From assembly GCA_035578155.1 (NCBI GenBank), contig JAPWDM010000001.1, positions 4,654,172 through 4,718,171 of the forward strand: a stretch of DNA of 64,000 nucleotides, read 5' to 3'. Made by a program: the position numbers and the translations under genes. This document shows positions 46,383 to 58,359 of this stretch, one piece after another; within the stretch, counting starts at the first letter, position 1, and the number at the start of each line of letters is the position of its first letter. Source of the stretch: Brachynemurus nebulosus. Lineage: Eukaryota; Arthropoda; Insecta; Neuroptera; Myrmeleontidae. The notes beneath the pieces are model-generated. The model searched no databases. It worked only from the letters and a program-made list of their open reading frames with translations, and was not told where the DNA came from.

Positions 46383-47349
46383 CACTGAGAAAAAAATATA
46401 GTAATTTTTACTGAAATTTCTGGTAAAAAATTACTGAGCTCTCTGGTAATGCGGACATAAGTGACAGGCTAAGCAAAAAATACGATAATTTATAGTAAAA
46501 ATTTTAAATTATCCTATAGCGCAGTAAAAATTACCGTATTATTTATAAATAAGGCTTTTTTTTATTTATTAATAAATAATTGAATTAAAATAGTTTAAAA
46601 GGATATTGATAGAAGGGTAAGCATTAAAATCAAATTATTAATATAGAAAAAATTTTTTGTGGTTTTTTATTATTTGTGGAAAAAAATATATAAATTCTTT
46701 ATTTGACATATTATATGATAAAAATTTTTAACAATAAGCACATTACAATAATTTGTATAAAAACATATTTCAATTAACATATCAAAACTAAACAAAAATT
46801 CATGAAACACAACAATTTTTTGTTTTAAAAATTTATTATAAAAAAAATAACACTATATAAACATCCAGTCACCTTGGCTATTGAACATTTGAACAACTAA
46901 ACGAACAAACTGGGGAGTCCTGGTTACTTGCTGTCTGAAGTCGTGTTGGCCGTGTTAGACAATGCTCGGTGCTATTGCGCATGCTTGTTATTCTCAGTTT
47001 ATGTGATGCTTGGCTATGCAGTGGTGTGTGACAAATAACAAATGCACAACGACTCAGTAAAAATTATTCATATGTCCAGATAATTTTACAAAAAATTAAG
47101 TAAATTATCCCGGTGTCCACTTGAAATTTTACTAGCCCATCGAATTTTACGCAGCTGTATAGGAAAAATTCTTAAGGTGTATAGGAAAAATTCTTAAGGT
47201 GTACAGGAAAAATTTTCAAATGAATCGTAAAAAATAATGTTTGAAACGCATTTTTTATATTTTTGCTTAATAATTTCCTACGGACTAGTCACTTAAGACT
47301 CGTTTACCGGAGGCAGCTCAGTAATTTTTACTGGAATTTTTTCTCTGTG
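46383..47349. mobile_element. TA-flanked TIR element (CACTGAGAAAAA), full-length copy
   Basis: Left end CACTGAGAAAAAAATATAG, right end (reverse complement CACAGAGAAAAAATTCCAG), flanked by TA (46381-46382, 47350-47351). Both ends carry CAGTAAAAATTACTGAG-type motifs just inside. AGGAAAAATTCTTAAGGTGT is tandemly repeated (47160-47210). At 967 bp it has no ORF. It matches the truncated inverted copy at 7015. 46196-46380 before it holds nothing. Confidence 0.83.
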
Positions 47350-47351
47350 TA

Positions 47352-47587
47352 TAAGCTATTTATGAAGTTTTTGAATATTTTTTTTCGTGTGATTTTTTTA
47401 TGCTGTCGCTGCTCACTGCATAAAAGGAGGATATGTTGTATATCTTAAGATTAACTCTTTTTCAGAATTTTATATGGAATAATGTGTTTATATTGTCAGA
47501 GTTATACGTAATATGTTTTTACTAAATGTTTCTACTATTCATATTATAATGGTATAATAAATAAGTAACTATTATTATACATATATA

Positions 47588-47633
<46 letters not shown>

Positions 47634-48710
47634 ACATATACATATTATGATATGATAGTCTCGTCTTTATTAATGATATGATAAAGTACGTGTGTGTCAG
47701 TATCAATTGGCTGACACTATTTAACAAAACGAGTGACATCCGGCAACAGGCCCAGTAGTACGGGGCAGACTGATCCCGTCTGAGCACTGTGTCTACTTCA
47801 AATCAAGGAAGTTCATTTAACACTTAATCATAACCATATATACAAGCGTATTGTATAAAATATACTATGTACAGTCGGTACCGGAGTATACAAAATTTTT
47901 AGATTGAACGTACGGTCGAATAGATTTATTGTTCAGTATCTGTTGTTTGATTTTAATTTGTTTTACAGTTTTTAAAGAATGTTTAAGCAGTTTGAGTCAT
48001 TACAAAATTAGATAAATTTTAAAATAGAAAAAATCCCAAATGTTAATTAAGAATTCCGTCATTGGAAAAAGCATTACATATATTAATTCTTGTATATGGT
48101 AAAATGCATGTAGGTACTCTTATAGAAACTGGGAAATTGTTGTTATATTGCAATAGAAATTGATGCAGGAATTCTAAAATTTTGCATAGTAAACAACGAA
48201 ATCAGTTTTTAAACACATACAAAATTTCAAAATGATTAGGAAAAACATTTGTTTTTCTAAAAAATTTCTTGCTAAAAATTAAAGTGACGAGAAAAAAAAG
48301 ACTCAACAATCATTTTAACTAATTTTCCAAGGCTCCTTTTCTCTAATTTTTTCTTATTTCTCCCTAAAAATTAGTTAACCATTAAAAAAAGGGAAATTTA
48401 ATTAAGTTCTACCAGCTTTTTTGCACATGCATAGCTCTGCCGTGGGGCGCCAAAGGGTGCGAGACGCAGGGCCCTCACCCACTTCTAACTTCGCCTACTC
48501 TTTGCACCGCCTCTGTTCACATTTAACTTAAAAAAGTTACAGGTTAGCACAACAAATTTCCAAAATTGGAGATTTTTTCTGACTGTACCCAAAAATTAGA
48601 GTATGCAAATTCAGTATCTTTAATTCATATCCTTCTTTGGCCCATTTTAATTTCTCCTAGTTGGTAGAGTTAAAAATGTTTTAATCCAGCCATACTTTAA
48701 AATCACATTT
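47352..48710. other. Repeat fragment, microsatellite and GC island
   Basis: 47352-47430 matches 2784-2870 (TTTATGAAGTTTTTGAATAT). 47588-47630 is (TTA)n. 47735-47800 is a GC-rich patch (CATCCGGCAACAGGCCCAGT) with short open frames only; I cannot tell an exon end from a repeat remnant. 48425-48490 is another GC-rich patch (GGGGCGCC, GGGCCCTCACCC) of hAT-like style. No certain gene. Confidence 0.4.
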
Positions 48711-48847
48711 TAGCGAATTTCCAGAAAGAATTCTGGAAATTCAGCTATTACAGTAGGTGTCATGACGCGACTTGAACCGGGGACTATGGCAGAAATTTGT
48801 TTTGAGGTCCCTAGAAACCGAAATTAATATTCACTAAAATTTATAAA

Positions 48848-48932
<85 letters not shown>

Positions 48933-48987
48933 CTAATATTCACTAAAATTTATAAAATAAATATATATATAATTAAATAAATATATA

Positions 48988-49023
<36 letters not shown>

Positions 49024-49362
49024 TATATGTATCAGCACGATAACTCTCGAACGAAATGTCCTAGGTTTACGAAATTTGGTGACAACGTTGCAAGTCCAAA
49101 AATCTTGGATGAGTTCTTCAGCCAGACACGTCGGATGCCAGGAACATGGTTTTTGTTCTTGCAAAAAATTAGTTTTTGCCAAAATTTCCACTTATTCAAA
49201 AATTTTTGCCAAATTTTTTTACATCATTTGAAAGAGGAGAAAAAATTACATAAAAAAGGTCTTTAAACTATTATTCTATGTCAACTAGTTTCCGAGAAAA
49301 ACTAATTTTTATAAACGGAAATTCGCTATGTTATGCAGGATGCTGCGACAGGGGTATTAATT
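48711..49362 (+). repeat. Dispersed repeat R3, copy 2, with (AT)n and (ATGT)n
   Basis: It begins TAGCGAATTTCC and its inverted counterpart GGAAATTCGCTA ends at 49328, so the copy may be a complete TIR unit of about 618 bp. It is followed by TGTTATGCAGGATGCTGCGA, also found at 18209. It contains (AT)n at 48852-48926 and (ATGT)n at 48998-49030. It shares the block order of 14394-14836. The frames across it are non-coding. Confidence 0.75.
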
Positions 49363-49890
49363 TTTAATTCTCGTAACTTTTTCAATAACGCCACTTCTGT
49401 TTTCAGCCGGTTAAACTCTTCTTTCAGTGATAAAATTCGTAATTTGCAGTCGCACAGAAACATACCGTGGATGAAACAAAAAATTCAAGAACGGCGGTGA
49501 TGATAGGGCGGTATTGCGAAAGGTGCTATTGAGAGAGTGTGTTGTGTGTAATTAAATAAATATTCTGATACAGCCTGATACCTTGTTTATGTAATTTTGT
49601 GCTAAGTTTTCGAAGTGGCCATCTTTTAAATACACTGTAAATTTTTATACAATAAAAAACTTTTGTTAATAAAATATTTAACAGCTCCACACATACATAC
49701 ATACGTCCGCATATTATATTGATGTAGTGATGAGATTTATTGTTATAGTAGTAGTAATTATAGTAGACTATTTAATAGGCAGACATCGTGTCACTAGATC
49801 CTTTTTATATTTAACATTATTATTATTATTAACACAATTTAACGTTTACTATGTGTTTAAATATTCATACAATTATAGGCATATATACTA
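49363..49890. other. No feature seen
   Basis: AT-rich; a GC-moderate piece at 49440-49540 has no recognisable frame. Confidence 0.4.
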
Positions 49891-50397
49891 CCGTCATTTG
49901 GGGTGTAATTGATAAAAAAAAAATATATTTTGGTCTTAATTTTATAGAAATAAAACAATCGGAGCAAAATGGGCTCGTTGTGGAGTGACATTGTTCACAT
50001 GAATTCGCAGCCCTGAAAACGCACTTTCTTCATTAATAGCGGGCCCGACGAGAGGGTGGGGTAGCCGTGGTTACAGTCTCGGGGCTCGGTATTAAGGAGG
50101 GATCCCGTAGAAGGCCATAAAAACTATGTTTAGATTTTGCTTATCAGACAAAGTTTTAAAAGTTCACTTTCATCCAAAAATAAGACTTCTTTTTAATACA
50201 CTATATTTTTTTTTAAATATATGGAACTGCTGAACTTGACGTGTAGGTATCGGGTATTTTCAGCCATCTTATTTCTCCCATTATCGGTCGGTAAAATCGC
50301 ATTCTAAACTATAGTTCTGGCGCTATATTCAATTTAAAAAAATATGATTTAGTGAACAATCTCACCCCCGATGATCAATTTCACCCCCAAATGACGG
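49891..50397. mobile_element. TA-flanked TIR element (CCGTCATTTGGGGGTG)
   Basis: The left CCGTCATTTGGGGTGTAATT and the right (reverse complement CCGTCATTTGGGGGTGAAAT) ends are flanked by TA (49889-49890, 50398-50399). The 507-bp interior contains a copy of dispersed repeat R4 (50040-50115: AGAGGGTGGGGTAGCCGTGG then GATCCCGTAGAAGG), probably nested. Terminal sequence is similar in style to 39533. Confidence 0.82.
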
Positions 50398-51729
50398 TAC
50401 TTGTACACACAAGTATAAATTTTGATTTGTGAATGCATAAATTTAATGTAGGGATACATCACATCGTTCGAAAATACTACCCCGTTGTCGTTGTTAACTT
50501 AAGAATCACTTACTAATTATTAGAATTATGCCGAAATTCTTTTCACCGAAAGCATTAAAGCATTAAGCACAAAGCAATAATCACCTTCTTATTCACAGTT
50601 CTCAGTAAATTAATCACTGTTACATTAATTTTAATTTCTTTTTTTTTTGTACAAAATCTTCAACCAAATAATATCGATTAAGGTATTAAAATTCAGTTGT
50701 TGTACGAGTCAAACTGGCTATAGTAGTGTCGAATATACTGCTTGCAAAATGAATACTGTGTTTGCGACAAAACATTATTCTATTTATCATTAATAGACAA
50801 ATCAGATCAAAGTGGTTCGAAAGATTTCGTTCTAGAAAAAACGGCTTAAATTAAAAGCTCCGTTCCTGTTAATGATTACATACTTCAGCATCTTTCACTG
50901 ACGAAATATAAGGATCGTTGAAGTCCATCAGTAACTTCCATCAGTAACATTTAGTAGGGTGTAGGACTTTTGAAAAATTCTAGCTCGATCACTTGTTACA
51001 AATAGTTCAATTTTGTATTGATTTCCGTATAACTGCTGAACCATTGACTTTAGAAGAAACGTTCTTCAGTAGACCTAAAAAACAACTTCTCTCCTTACAC
51101 GTTTTTCAAAATTTACAATTTTAAATCCATATTTAAAAACAAATTATTAGACGGAGCACTATTTGTGCAAGTACGACTTGCATTTAATCTGTTTTCTAGG
51201 ATTGTAATTTTCCTATTCTATTTTGATAATATGTTTTAACAACATATAAGTTACTGGATAACCAATAACGTGTCTGCGACATAAAATGTTTATGTCTCGA
51301 TCTTTCGCCACGTATTTTGCGTTACGAAAAGTGTCATATCTCATCGCTAGTGTTCAGTTTATGTATGTCGTACGAATGCGTGAGTGAGTGAGTGATTGAA
51401 TAAATGCTCAATGTATTGTATTACGTTACAATCTTTGTTTTATGGATACATATTACATACATACATAATATAACTGATGATACCAATTATTTATCATCAG
51501 TTCACAAATTACAACTTTTATTATCAGCATTAAATCAAACTGTTATTATTTACATTTTAATAACTGACATTCATAGCATTAATTCAATAAATATTGTTCA
51601 TAATATGTATTATGTGCATATATATTTTCTATTGCATATTGCACATTGTGCATACAGCCATCGACAAATTTTTGTACGTGTAATTGCATAAAGAATTACT
51701 TGATTTGAGAATTTTCTATATATTGAAAT
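50398..51729. other. No supported gene
   Basis: AT-rich. The 95-codon frame at 51404-51691 is hydrophobic and Ile/Asn/Tyr-rich, as expected of random AT-rich DNA. Confidence 0.4.
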
Positions 51730-51830
51730 ATGTATTATTCAAAATGTTGTGTCTCATATATTGGCCAGACTGGCAGAACATTTCCAGGAAGATACGGAAA
51801 ACTTATTGGCTCCCCCAAACATCTATAATT
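51730..51830 (+). pseudogene. Possible Penelope-like GIY-YIG relic
   Basis: The frame reads ...CCVSYIGQTGRTFPGRYGK before a stop. YIGQTGR.F..R is the signature start of the GIY-YIG endonuclease domain at the C-terminus of Penelope-like and some other retroelement polyproteins. Only about 30 codons are open and no reverse transcriptase is visible nearby, so this could be chance. Confidence 0.35.
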
Positions 51831-53466
51831 TCAATTTACGTCGTTTAGAGAAGCAATATCATAAATCAAAAATTTTACACTCTGACTAAAAAAGGCTCAA
51901 ATTAAGTCTACTGGAAATGAGTGGCGTAATTACAGTGGAGCAAGTGGAATAGTCGCTCCAGGGCATACGACAGAAGAGGATGCAAAAGGAAAAAAATTTT
52001 AAAAATCCTAAAGCTTCCAGAGAAGATGAAAAATAGTATCCTTCAAATATACATTACCAGAGGCAGTTTACTCTTTCATATTTTACAAGTCTTCAGAGTA
52101 ATTACATAGAGGAATCTTTTCCTAAACTAAAAATTATCAAGTTAACTTACCAAAAAAAGAGACTGCTTTTCGATTTTTTTTTTGTGTGAAAACGAGAAAA
52201 CCTGAAATTTTAAGCGTTTATTCCGCAGATATTCAAATACACACAAAAAAAAAATTTGATAAAAAATACACGAAATAGCAACCCAAACACGATTATTTCG
52301 AAACTACATTTTTTAAACTTAAAAAATATAAAACTCAGGCACTTTTCGTCCAGTCGACTTGAAATTTTGATTTCAGCTTCATAGAAATATATAGTTTAGC
52401 GGAGTATACATAGGATTTTTGAGATTTATTGAAAAGTTGGGTTTTTATAGCCATACTAAATTCAATATTTTATCGAAAAACACGGAAAATTGTTTCAAAA
52501 TGCCACCATTTTGCAAAGAAAAGATCAAATCAGCTCGTTGTCTAACTTTTTTTTTAAATTTTAAATGAGATATAACTATTTGCTTAATTATTGAGATATG
52601 GTACTTTGTAAAATGGGCAACAATATAATAATTATGTCTAACACAAGTTTTTTTAATGAATCGAAGGAACTTGTCGATAATAAATAAAAGAAACAGAATT
52701 TAGAATAACTGTTTCAAAATTTTTTAATTTTCTTTTCTTACCGCTACATTTTCCTTTCATAAAAAAACTTGCTAAAGCTTTCACAAAAATGTTCTCTCGG
52801 TAATTGTGTTTGTTTTATTGCTTTCCCGGTATGCATAATTATGAGATACTTATAAAATATAGATAAATAAATGTATAATACTGCCCTGTCCTCTGTTATT
52901 GATTAATCAAATGACATATGCATTTTGTTACTAAAATATAATACATATTTATATCTACCTTCCTAAACACAACTACCACCATTTTGTTTTTATATATGTA
53001 GATATGTATGTATAATTATTGTCACAGTGTTTAAATTTATTAAAATTAGTACACAAACACATATATATTATTACCTATTAATATATTTTATGATATATGT
53101 ATAATTATTTCTATTTATTTATTTTTATAATTTCATTTTCACGGTTTTTTCGTTTGTACTCATTTTATAGAAAAATATATTTTAAATGTTTTATTGCAAC
53201 ACAAGCAAAATTCATTAATTTTTATGCTGATGTAATAATGCCAATTTTCAAATATTTAATTTTAACCTCAAAATTCTGCAAAAAAACCTCTAATCATGAT
53301 TTTTTGCTACTTTCTCCGTTGTGCTATTATGTCTTCTTTACGTATACAATTAAAGAATTGCTTTATATAAGAAAGTGAATTACATGATGGACGAAGTGGT
53401 CGCAAAACGACATTTAATATTACAATACCAAATGTTACTTCAACTAATGGCAGAAATGATTCCAGG
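51831..53466. other. AT-rich, no supported gene
   Basis: 51900-51990 is more balanced in composition (GAAATGAGTGGCGTAATTAC) and may be the rest of an old element. 52140-53400 is AT-rich with no recognisable frame. Confidence 0.4.
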
Positions 53467-53937
53467 TAGTGATGAGCAAAATTAGTCTTGGTCTTGCAGT
53501 TTTGTCTTGGTCTTGCATTTTTTGCAAGACCAAGACCAAGACTATGCATACCAAGAGCAAGACCAAGACCAAGACTATTAGTATGGCTGCAAGATCAATA
53601 TCAAGACCCAAGTGAGCAAGACCAAGATAATAACAAGAAAAAAGCAAGACTCTTGCTAAATTATTTAAATAGTTTAAAAGTATAATTAATACCGTAAAGA
53701 GAGAAAATTCTGATTTTAGAAGGAAAAAATTCGCTAATAATAAAATGCAAGAAAGTGCAAGATTCTTTAGCAATACCAAGACCAAGACCAAGACCAATAC
53801 CAAGACTGCAATTCGCAAGACCAAGACCAAGAGTCAAACTGCTCTAGCAAGACCAAGACCAAGATTCTTAATGCAAGAACAAGACCAAGACCAAGACTAC
53901 CAAGTCTTGGTCTTGGTCTTACATTTGCTCATCACTA
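53467..53937 (+). mobile_element. CCAAGA-rich hAT-like element, copy 3
   Basis: TAGTGATGAGCAAA and TTTGCTCATCACTA bound a 471-bp element with the same layout as 26050-26514. An inverted hexamer pair at the left is followed by a GTATGGCTGCAAGA block, the AT-rich core (53668-53760) and CCAAGA arrays at the right. Flanks ATTCCAGG and ATTTCCAGG (53938 on) are an 8-bp duplication with a small change. Two overlapping long frames (KTKTK and LVLVL) come from the repeat and are not genes. Confidence 0.85.
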
Positions 53938-54056
53938 ATTTCCAGGATATAATAATACTTATTCAAATTAAAGAACAGCTTTTAAATATTTTTTTAATGC
54001 TCGAGAAAGTATCGATATGTACGGGGCCGTGACTGAAGAAAGGTTGAGAAGCACTG
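53938..54056 (-). mobile_element. hAT-like terminus, host of CCAAGA copy 3
   Basis: On the minus strand from 54056 it reads CAGTGCTTCTCAACCTTTCT then TCAGTCACGGCCCCGTAC, a familiar hAT MITE end. The element probably continues leftward beyond copy 3 (into 53390-53466), but its other end is not identified. Confidence 0.45.
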
Positions 54057-54642
54057 TTCTACAACTAGTCAAATTTCATCAAAATCGATAGGACCGGCCT
54101 CGGGACCTTTTCTTGTCAATTAAATTTTTTTTTCCAATCTGTTACTAACTGCGGGACTTCCGGGACACATTAGTTTCATTCCGGAACAAACATTTCAATG
54201 CGGGACAGCAGTCGCTTTGTCGAGACTGTATCGCAGAACCAGAACGGTTGGCCAGTTTATTCTTACATTGCATACGTTTCGTGTATACGACAGATACATT
54301 GCAAAAAATAGATTACAAAATGGTATTTTTTCAAGTGTCAAAAAAGCGTAAAAAATTTTACGCAAAAATTTAGTGTAACCGTTACGTCTTGTTCTTATCA
54401 CGTTACCCCGGCTCCATTATTAGTAAACTTAACAGAAAAAAGTCAGTGAATATATAGTTATGATATAGGCATGTTATACATACCAATTTATTTATTTTAA
54501 CATTCAACTAATAAGGATGCAACTTTCCATAACTCATACACAACGCAAGCATAAAACCAAAGCAATACAAAATTTCGAATTTTTTTTGTGTATTTTTCAT
54601 CCAGTAATGTAAAATGACGCGTCAACTGGCATAAAATTATTT
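54057..54642. other. GC-moderate repeat-like patch
   Basis: 54145-54215 (GCGGGACTTCCGGGACAC, TTCCGGAAC, TGCGGGACAGCAG) contains repeated GGGAC/CCGGAA motifs and is probably part of a decayed transposon. No gene. Confidence 0.4.
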
Positions 54643-55801
54643 GGGTGAATGTGGGAGAGATGCCGCACATTTAGAAAACACTTGATAATTCCTAAAGTAT
54701 GCATTTAGTTGATTTGAAATTTGGTACACAATAAATGTAAATATTGTTCTTTAAAATTATTTATAAATAATTTTTTCTGAGTCATAAAGGATTCATAATT
54801 AACATTTTTGTAGAGCCTGCAAAGCGGCGTCTCTCCCACACCTATGGGAGAAATGCCGCATCAAAGAAGGTGAGACGCACACCTCCCTACATGATGCATG
54901 CCATATGTAGCCATTTTTGGCACTTTATACATCTTAAGCAGTCAACTTTTTTTTTTTTGTTTTTGAGTCCTTTTCAAAACATTCAATATACACACAATCA
55001 TCATTATTTCCGTTTTCTTCACTAATATGAGAGGTCTTCCTGATCCAATTAATGGATCTTTTATATTTACGTGACATAATTTACAGTCCAAAAAAAAATT
55101 GCATAATTAAGGTATAAGTCTATGTTTTTCACATGTAATATGATGCTGCATCTATACCAACTTTAAATGCGGCATCTCTCCTTTTTGTTGGGATAGATGC
55201 CGCATATTGCTATAGCAACCATACTGCGGAATTCTAACCTGAAATTTTATACAATACTTTTAAAATATACCTAAATTAATAACAAAACTCATTTTCATTA
55301 AAACAATGAAATATACATTCTTAAATTCTAATGAATTAAATGCTTGATAAAATATTATGTTAAAGAACTTACTGTTCAATAATAAAAAGTTGGATAATTA
55401 CTAAACTGATGGACTAATCATAAATGTTACCATATACATCTTAATTAAATAAGTAACTTATTTTAAACATATCGCCCCTTGAGAATAAAACTGTTACAAC
55501 TGCAAAATCACTAATTTTAAGATATTAAAGAAATAAGATTTTGAAGAAATTTAAAACCGAATAACTTTTTTCCAAATCATCTTAGAACTTTAAAACTTTG
55601 CTAGGTTCATTCTAACAGTTAGTTTTAAATGTTGTGATAAAAATTTTGTCGAGAAAATTCATAGTTTAAATTTTCATTGCAGTTGTAACCAAAAATTTTT
55701 TAGTTATTTTACAACAAGTTGCATTCTGTTTAGGATTATAATGTTATATCTGCAAATAATACATTTTTTCTTAATTATTTCACAAAATATTTAACTATAT
55801 T

Positions 55802-56035
55802 ACAGATAGAGATGGGCAACGGGAAAATTCCCAGTGGGAATTTTCCCGGGAATATTCCCATTTGGGTAATCATTAAGTATTTTCTCGGGAAAATTCCCAA
55901 GGTAACACATTCCATAACTGTATTACAGATAGAGATTGGCAACGGCAAAATTCCCGATAGGAATTTTCCCGGGAATATTCTCATTTGGGTAATTATTGAG
56001 TATTTTCCCGGGAAAATTCCCGAAACCTGAGTAAA
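55802..56035 (+). repeat. Tandem pair of GGGAAAATTCCC palindromic units
   Basis: Two units (period 123 bp, starting ACAGATAGAGAT at 55802 and 55925) each contain inverted GGGAAAATTCCC, TTTTCCCGGGAATATTC and CGGGAAAATTCCC motifs. TAGAGATGGGCAACGGG resembles a hAT terminus. The frames on both strands (GKIPSGNFPGNI-like) are products of these palindromes and not genes. Confidence 0.75.
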
Positions 56036-56094
56036 ACGATTACTTACAATTAGCTGTACTATTTTACAAATGCGTTTTTAATTAAAGACCGCGA

Positions 56095-56165
56095 CACCGG
56101 TCCCTCAATTTACGTGAATATTCGTTTTATGGGGATTCAATTTATGCGGATAAAAAATCGCGTAA
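56095..56165 (+). mobile_element. pogo/Tigger-like terminal fragment
   Basis: GGTCCCTCAATTTACGTGAA, TATTCGTTTTATGGGGATTC and CGCGTAAATTAAATCCG have the pattern of pogo/Tigger ends (CCCTCAATTTACG.GAATATTCG). No matching right end was found. Confidence 0.35.
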
Positions 56166-56298
56166 ATTAAATCCGTTATTATAAAAAAAAGATACTGGAA
56201 ATAAAAGCTACCAAAAATTGTAGAGAATTTTATAATACTTTAAATGATAACGAAAATGTGGAAATTTACACGTTAAAATTTTTAAAAATATCGTTTTT

Positions 56299-56775
56299 CT
56301 CGATATCGATAATTTTCGATAACGAAAAACAGGTTTTGACAGTCCCAATATATTAGGAATACCCACAACTTGCTTCGCTTAAGCCTTCAAAAATTTCGTT
56401 ATTTTTGAGCTACGATGTACCGTTTACGAGATATTTACGACCAAAGGTTTACGTTTTCGAAAAATATTGAAAACTAATTTTTTTGAAAATATTTTATTGG
56501 TGACAAAACCAATTTGACTAATCAGTCTGAATCAATTAATTATAATCAGTTTATGATGAGTAACTCGGTATCGATAATTTTCGATAACGAAAAGTAAGTT
56601 TTGATAGTCCCAGTATGTTCGGAATACCCATAACCTGCTTCGCTTAAGCCTTCAAAAATTTCGTTATTTTTGAGCTACGATGCACCGTTTACGAGATATT
56701 TACGATCAAATGTTTACGTTTTCGAAAAGTATGAAAACTAATTTTTTCGAAAATATTCTATTGCCGACCAAAGAA
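56299..56775 (+). repeat. Tandem duplication, period 265 bp
   Basis: CTCGATATCGATAATTTTCG (56299) and CTCGGTATCGATAATTTTCG (56564) begin units of about 210 bp that stay highly similar. Both contain CCTTCAAAAATTTCGTTATT, TTTTTGAGCTACGATG and CCGTTTACGAGATATTTACG. No coding frame is preserved in both. Confidence 0.85.
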
Positions 56776-58035
56776 ATGGGACTAATAGAGCATAAATTCA
56801 ACCATTATACAATCAATTTGTAATAATTTGTTAGACATTTAGTAGTAAAAGCAATTAAACACATTTAACAGAAAATATTATGTTATTTATACTTCTTTTC
56901 TTCTATTATAACTATTAGGAGTATGTAGCTATTAGGGATATGCTGCTACAATTTTGTTTTGTTTTTGGATTTTAATTTACTTATATGGTTTCTTACATTT
57001 TCTTTTATATCAATATTTTGCCGATTGAAGTTTTTCCCACGTTTGTCTGTTTTTATTATACAAATATTTCGATCAAGCTTTTAGTTTACTTTTCTAGTTT
57101 ACATTTTATCTTCTACGCAATTTTTGTTTTTACCGGAAAAATTTCTAAGTTTTCAGTGAATAACGTTCTGACCCTGTATTAATTAAACCTCTTTGTATAT
57201 TTGTCGCCCGTAAATCGCGATTTCGCTTTCGTTTCTTTCATTCCGAAATAGGTGTTGTTAAATTTCCATTAGTATTATTTGGGAAAGTTTCGTCCAAATT
57301 AAAATATATATCCGAATTAACAGTAATAGTTAAAGCAGAAGACAAAAACTGTCCATTATTTAAATTCAAATGGATAAAATTATTTAAATTGTTTAAATTA
57401 TATGGTTTAAATTGTTTAAATTATAAGATTAAATTCAGAAAGAGCTGTTAAATTAATTTTTTCTTTATCAGCGTCCATATTTTGAAATTAAAATAAATTA
57501 TAATTATATTTTAATAACAATAATGCTACGAAAGAATTCGTCTAAACATTAAATATGGCTAAAATTGTGAACATCATTATTCACTTACATTGTAAAATGA
57601 TAACAGAAGAAGGAATACCAAAATGCGTGTAGTTCTGTATGTACCTACAATCCACTCTAACTAACATGTAGCCACTTAATAAAAGAAATCACATACATAT
57701 ACCTTTTTAAATCTAAATAAAAAGTTAATTTTTTGTTTTCTCTTTGTTACAACTGCACATGTAACAAAAATTTTTTAAACCATTTATTCTTAGACTGTTA
57801 AAATTTAAAAAAAGTTTATGGATTATAACTTTTTTATTTTCTAGAATTTTAGGATGAAGATTTCACCAATCGATAGCTTAAATGTAGCTGAATCCAATGA
57901 TATAAAAATCTCAAAAACGAAAAATTTGCAGTTGTAACAGTTTTATTCTCAATGTGCGATATAATCCACTAATAGCGCAATCTATCAATTAACGGACGAA
58001 ATATGGTTACTGCGGCATCTCTCCCGCACTTACCC

Positions 58036-58335
58036 TACATTTAAAACTAATTTTATGCATTTTTTCAACTATTTTTTACACTGTGCTTATTGTACACTAT
58101 AAGTGCTAATTACAAGTTTAACTCAATTTAAAAAAAAAGAAAAAAATTTGGTCTTGCTCAATCTTAAAGTTAGTCTTTGTTTTCTCAACGATATTTTCCA
58201 ACTTTCGCTCTTTTTCCACTCAAGTCCTCAATTATCTATTCAAAAAATTTAAGTTTTGTACAATTAATTATAGTAGAAAGTAGGCTTTTGCGGACTGTAA
58301 AGAGAACGGAAAATATGTGTTTGCTGAGGACTGTC
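58036..58335. other. No feature seen
   Basis: AT-rich, with A-runs; no gene. Confidence 0.4.
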
Positions 58336-58359
58336 ACTTTTCGCTTTAAAGCGAAAAGT
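58336..58359. repeat. 24-bp perfect palindrome
   Basis: ACTTTTCGCTTT is followed directly by its exact complement AAAGCGAAAAGT. Confidence 0.7.

Larger units (their letters stand above)
54643..58035. mobile_element. 3.4-kb TIR element with repeated GGGAGAGATGCCGCA boxes
   Basis: Left GGGTGAATGTGGGAGAGATG and right (reverse complement GGGTAAGTGCGGGAGAGATG), each continuing CCGCA, are the outermost inverted repeats. The same box recurs inside in both orientations (54824-54837, 54846-54860, 55169-55181, 55190-55204). A second inverted pair, TGAGAATAAAACTGTTACAA (55482) against its complement near 57935, is followed by diverged arms. Such multi-site subterminal arrays usually bind a transposase. 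No transposase frame is present, no target duplication is clear, and the interior has later insertions. Confidence 0.65.

Noticed and set aside
55775..56030. Frames on both strands with GKIPSGNFPGNI-like repeats
   Set aside because: Palindromic GGGAAAATTCCC units generate similar peptides on both strands; not a gene.
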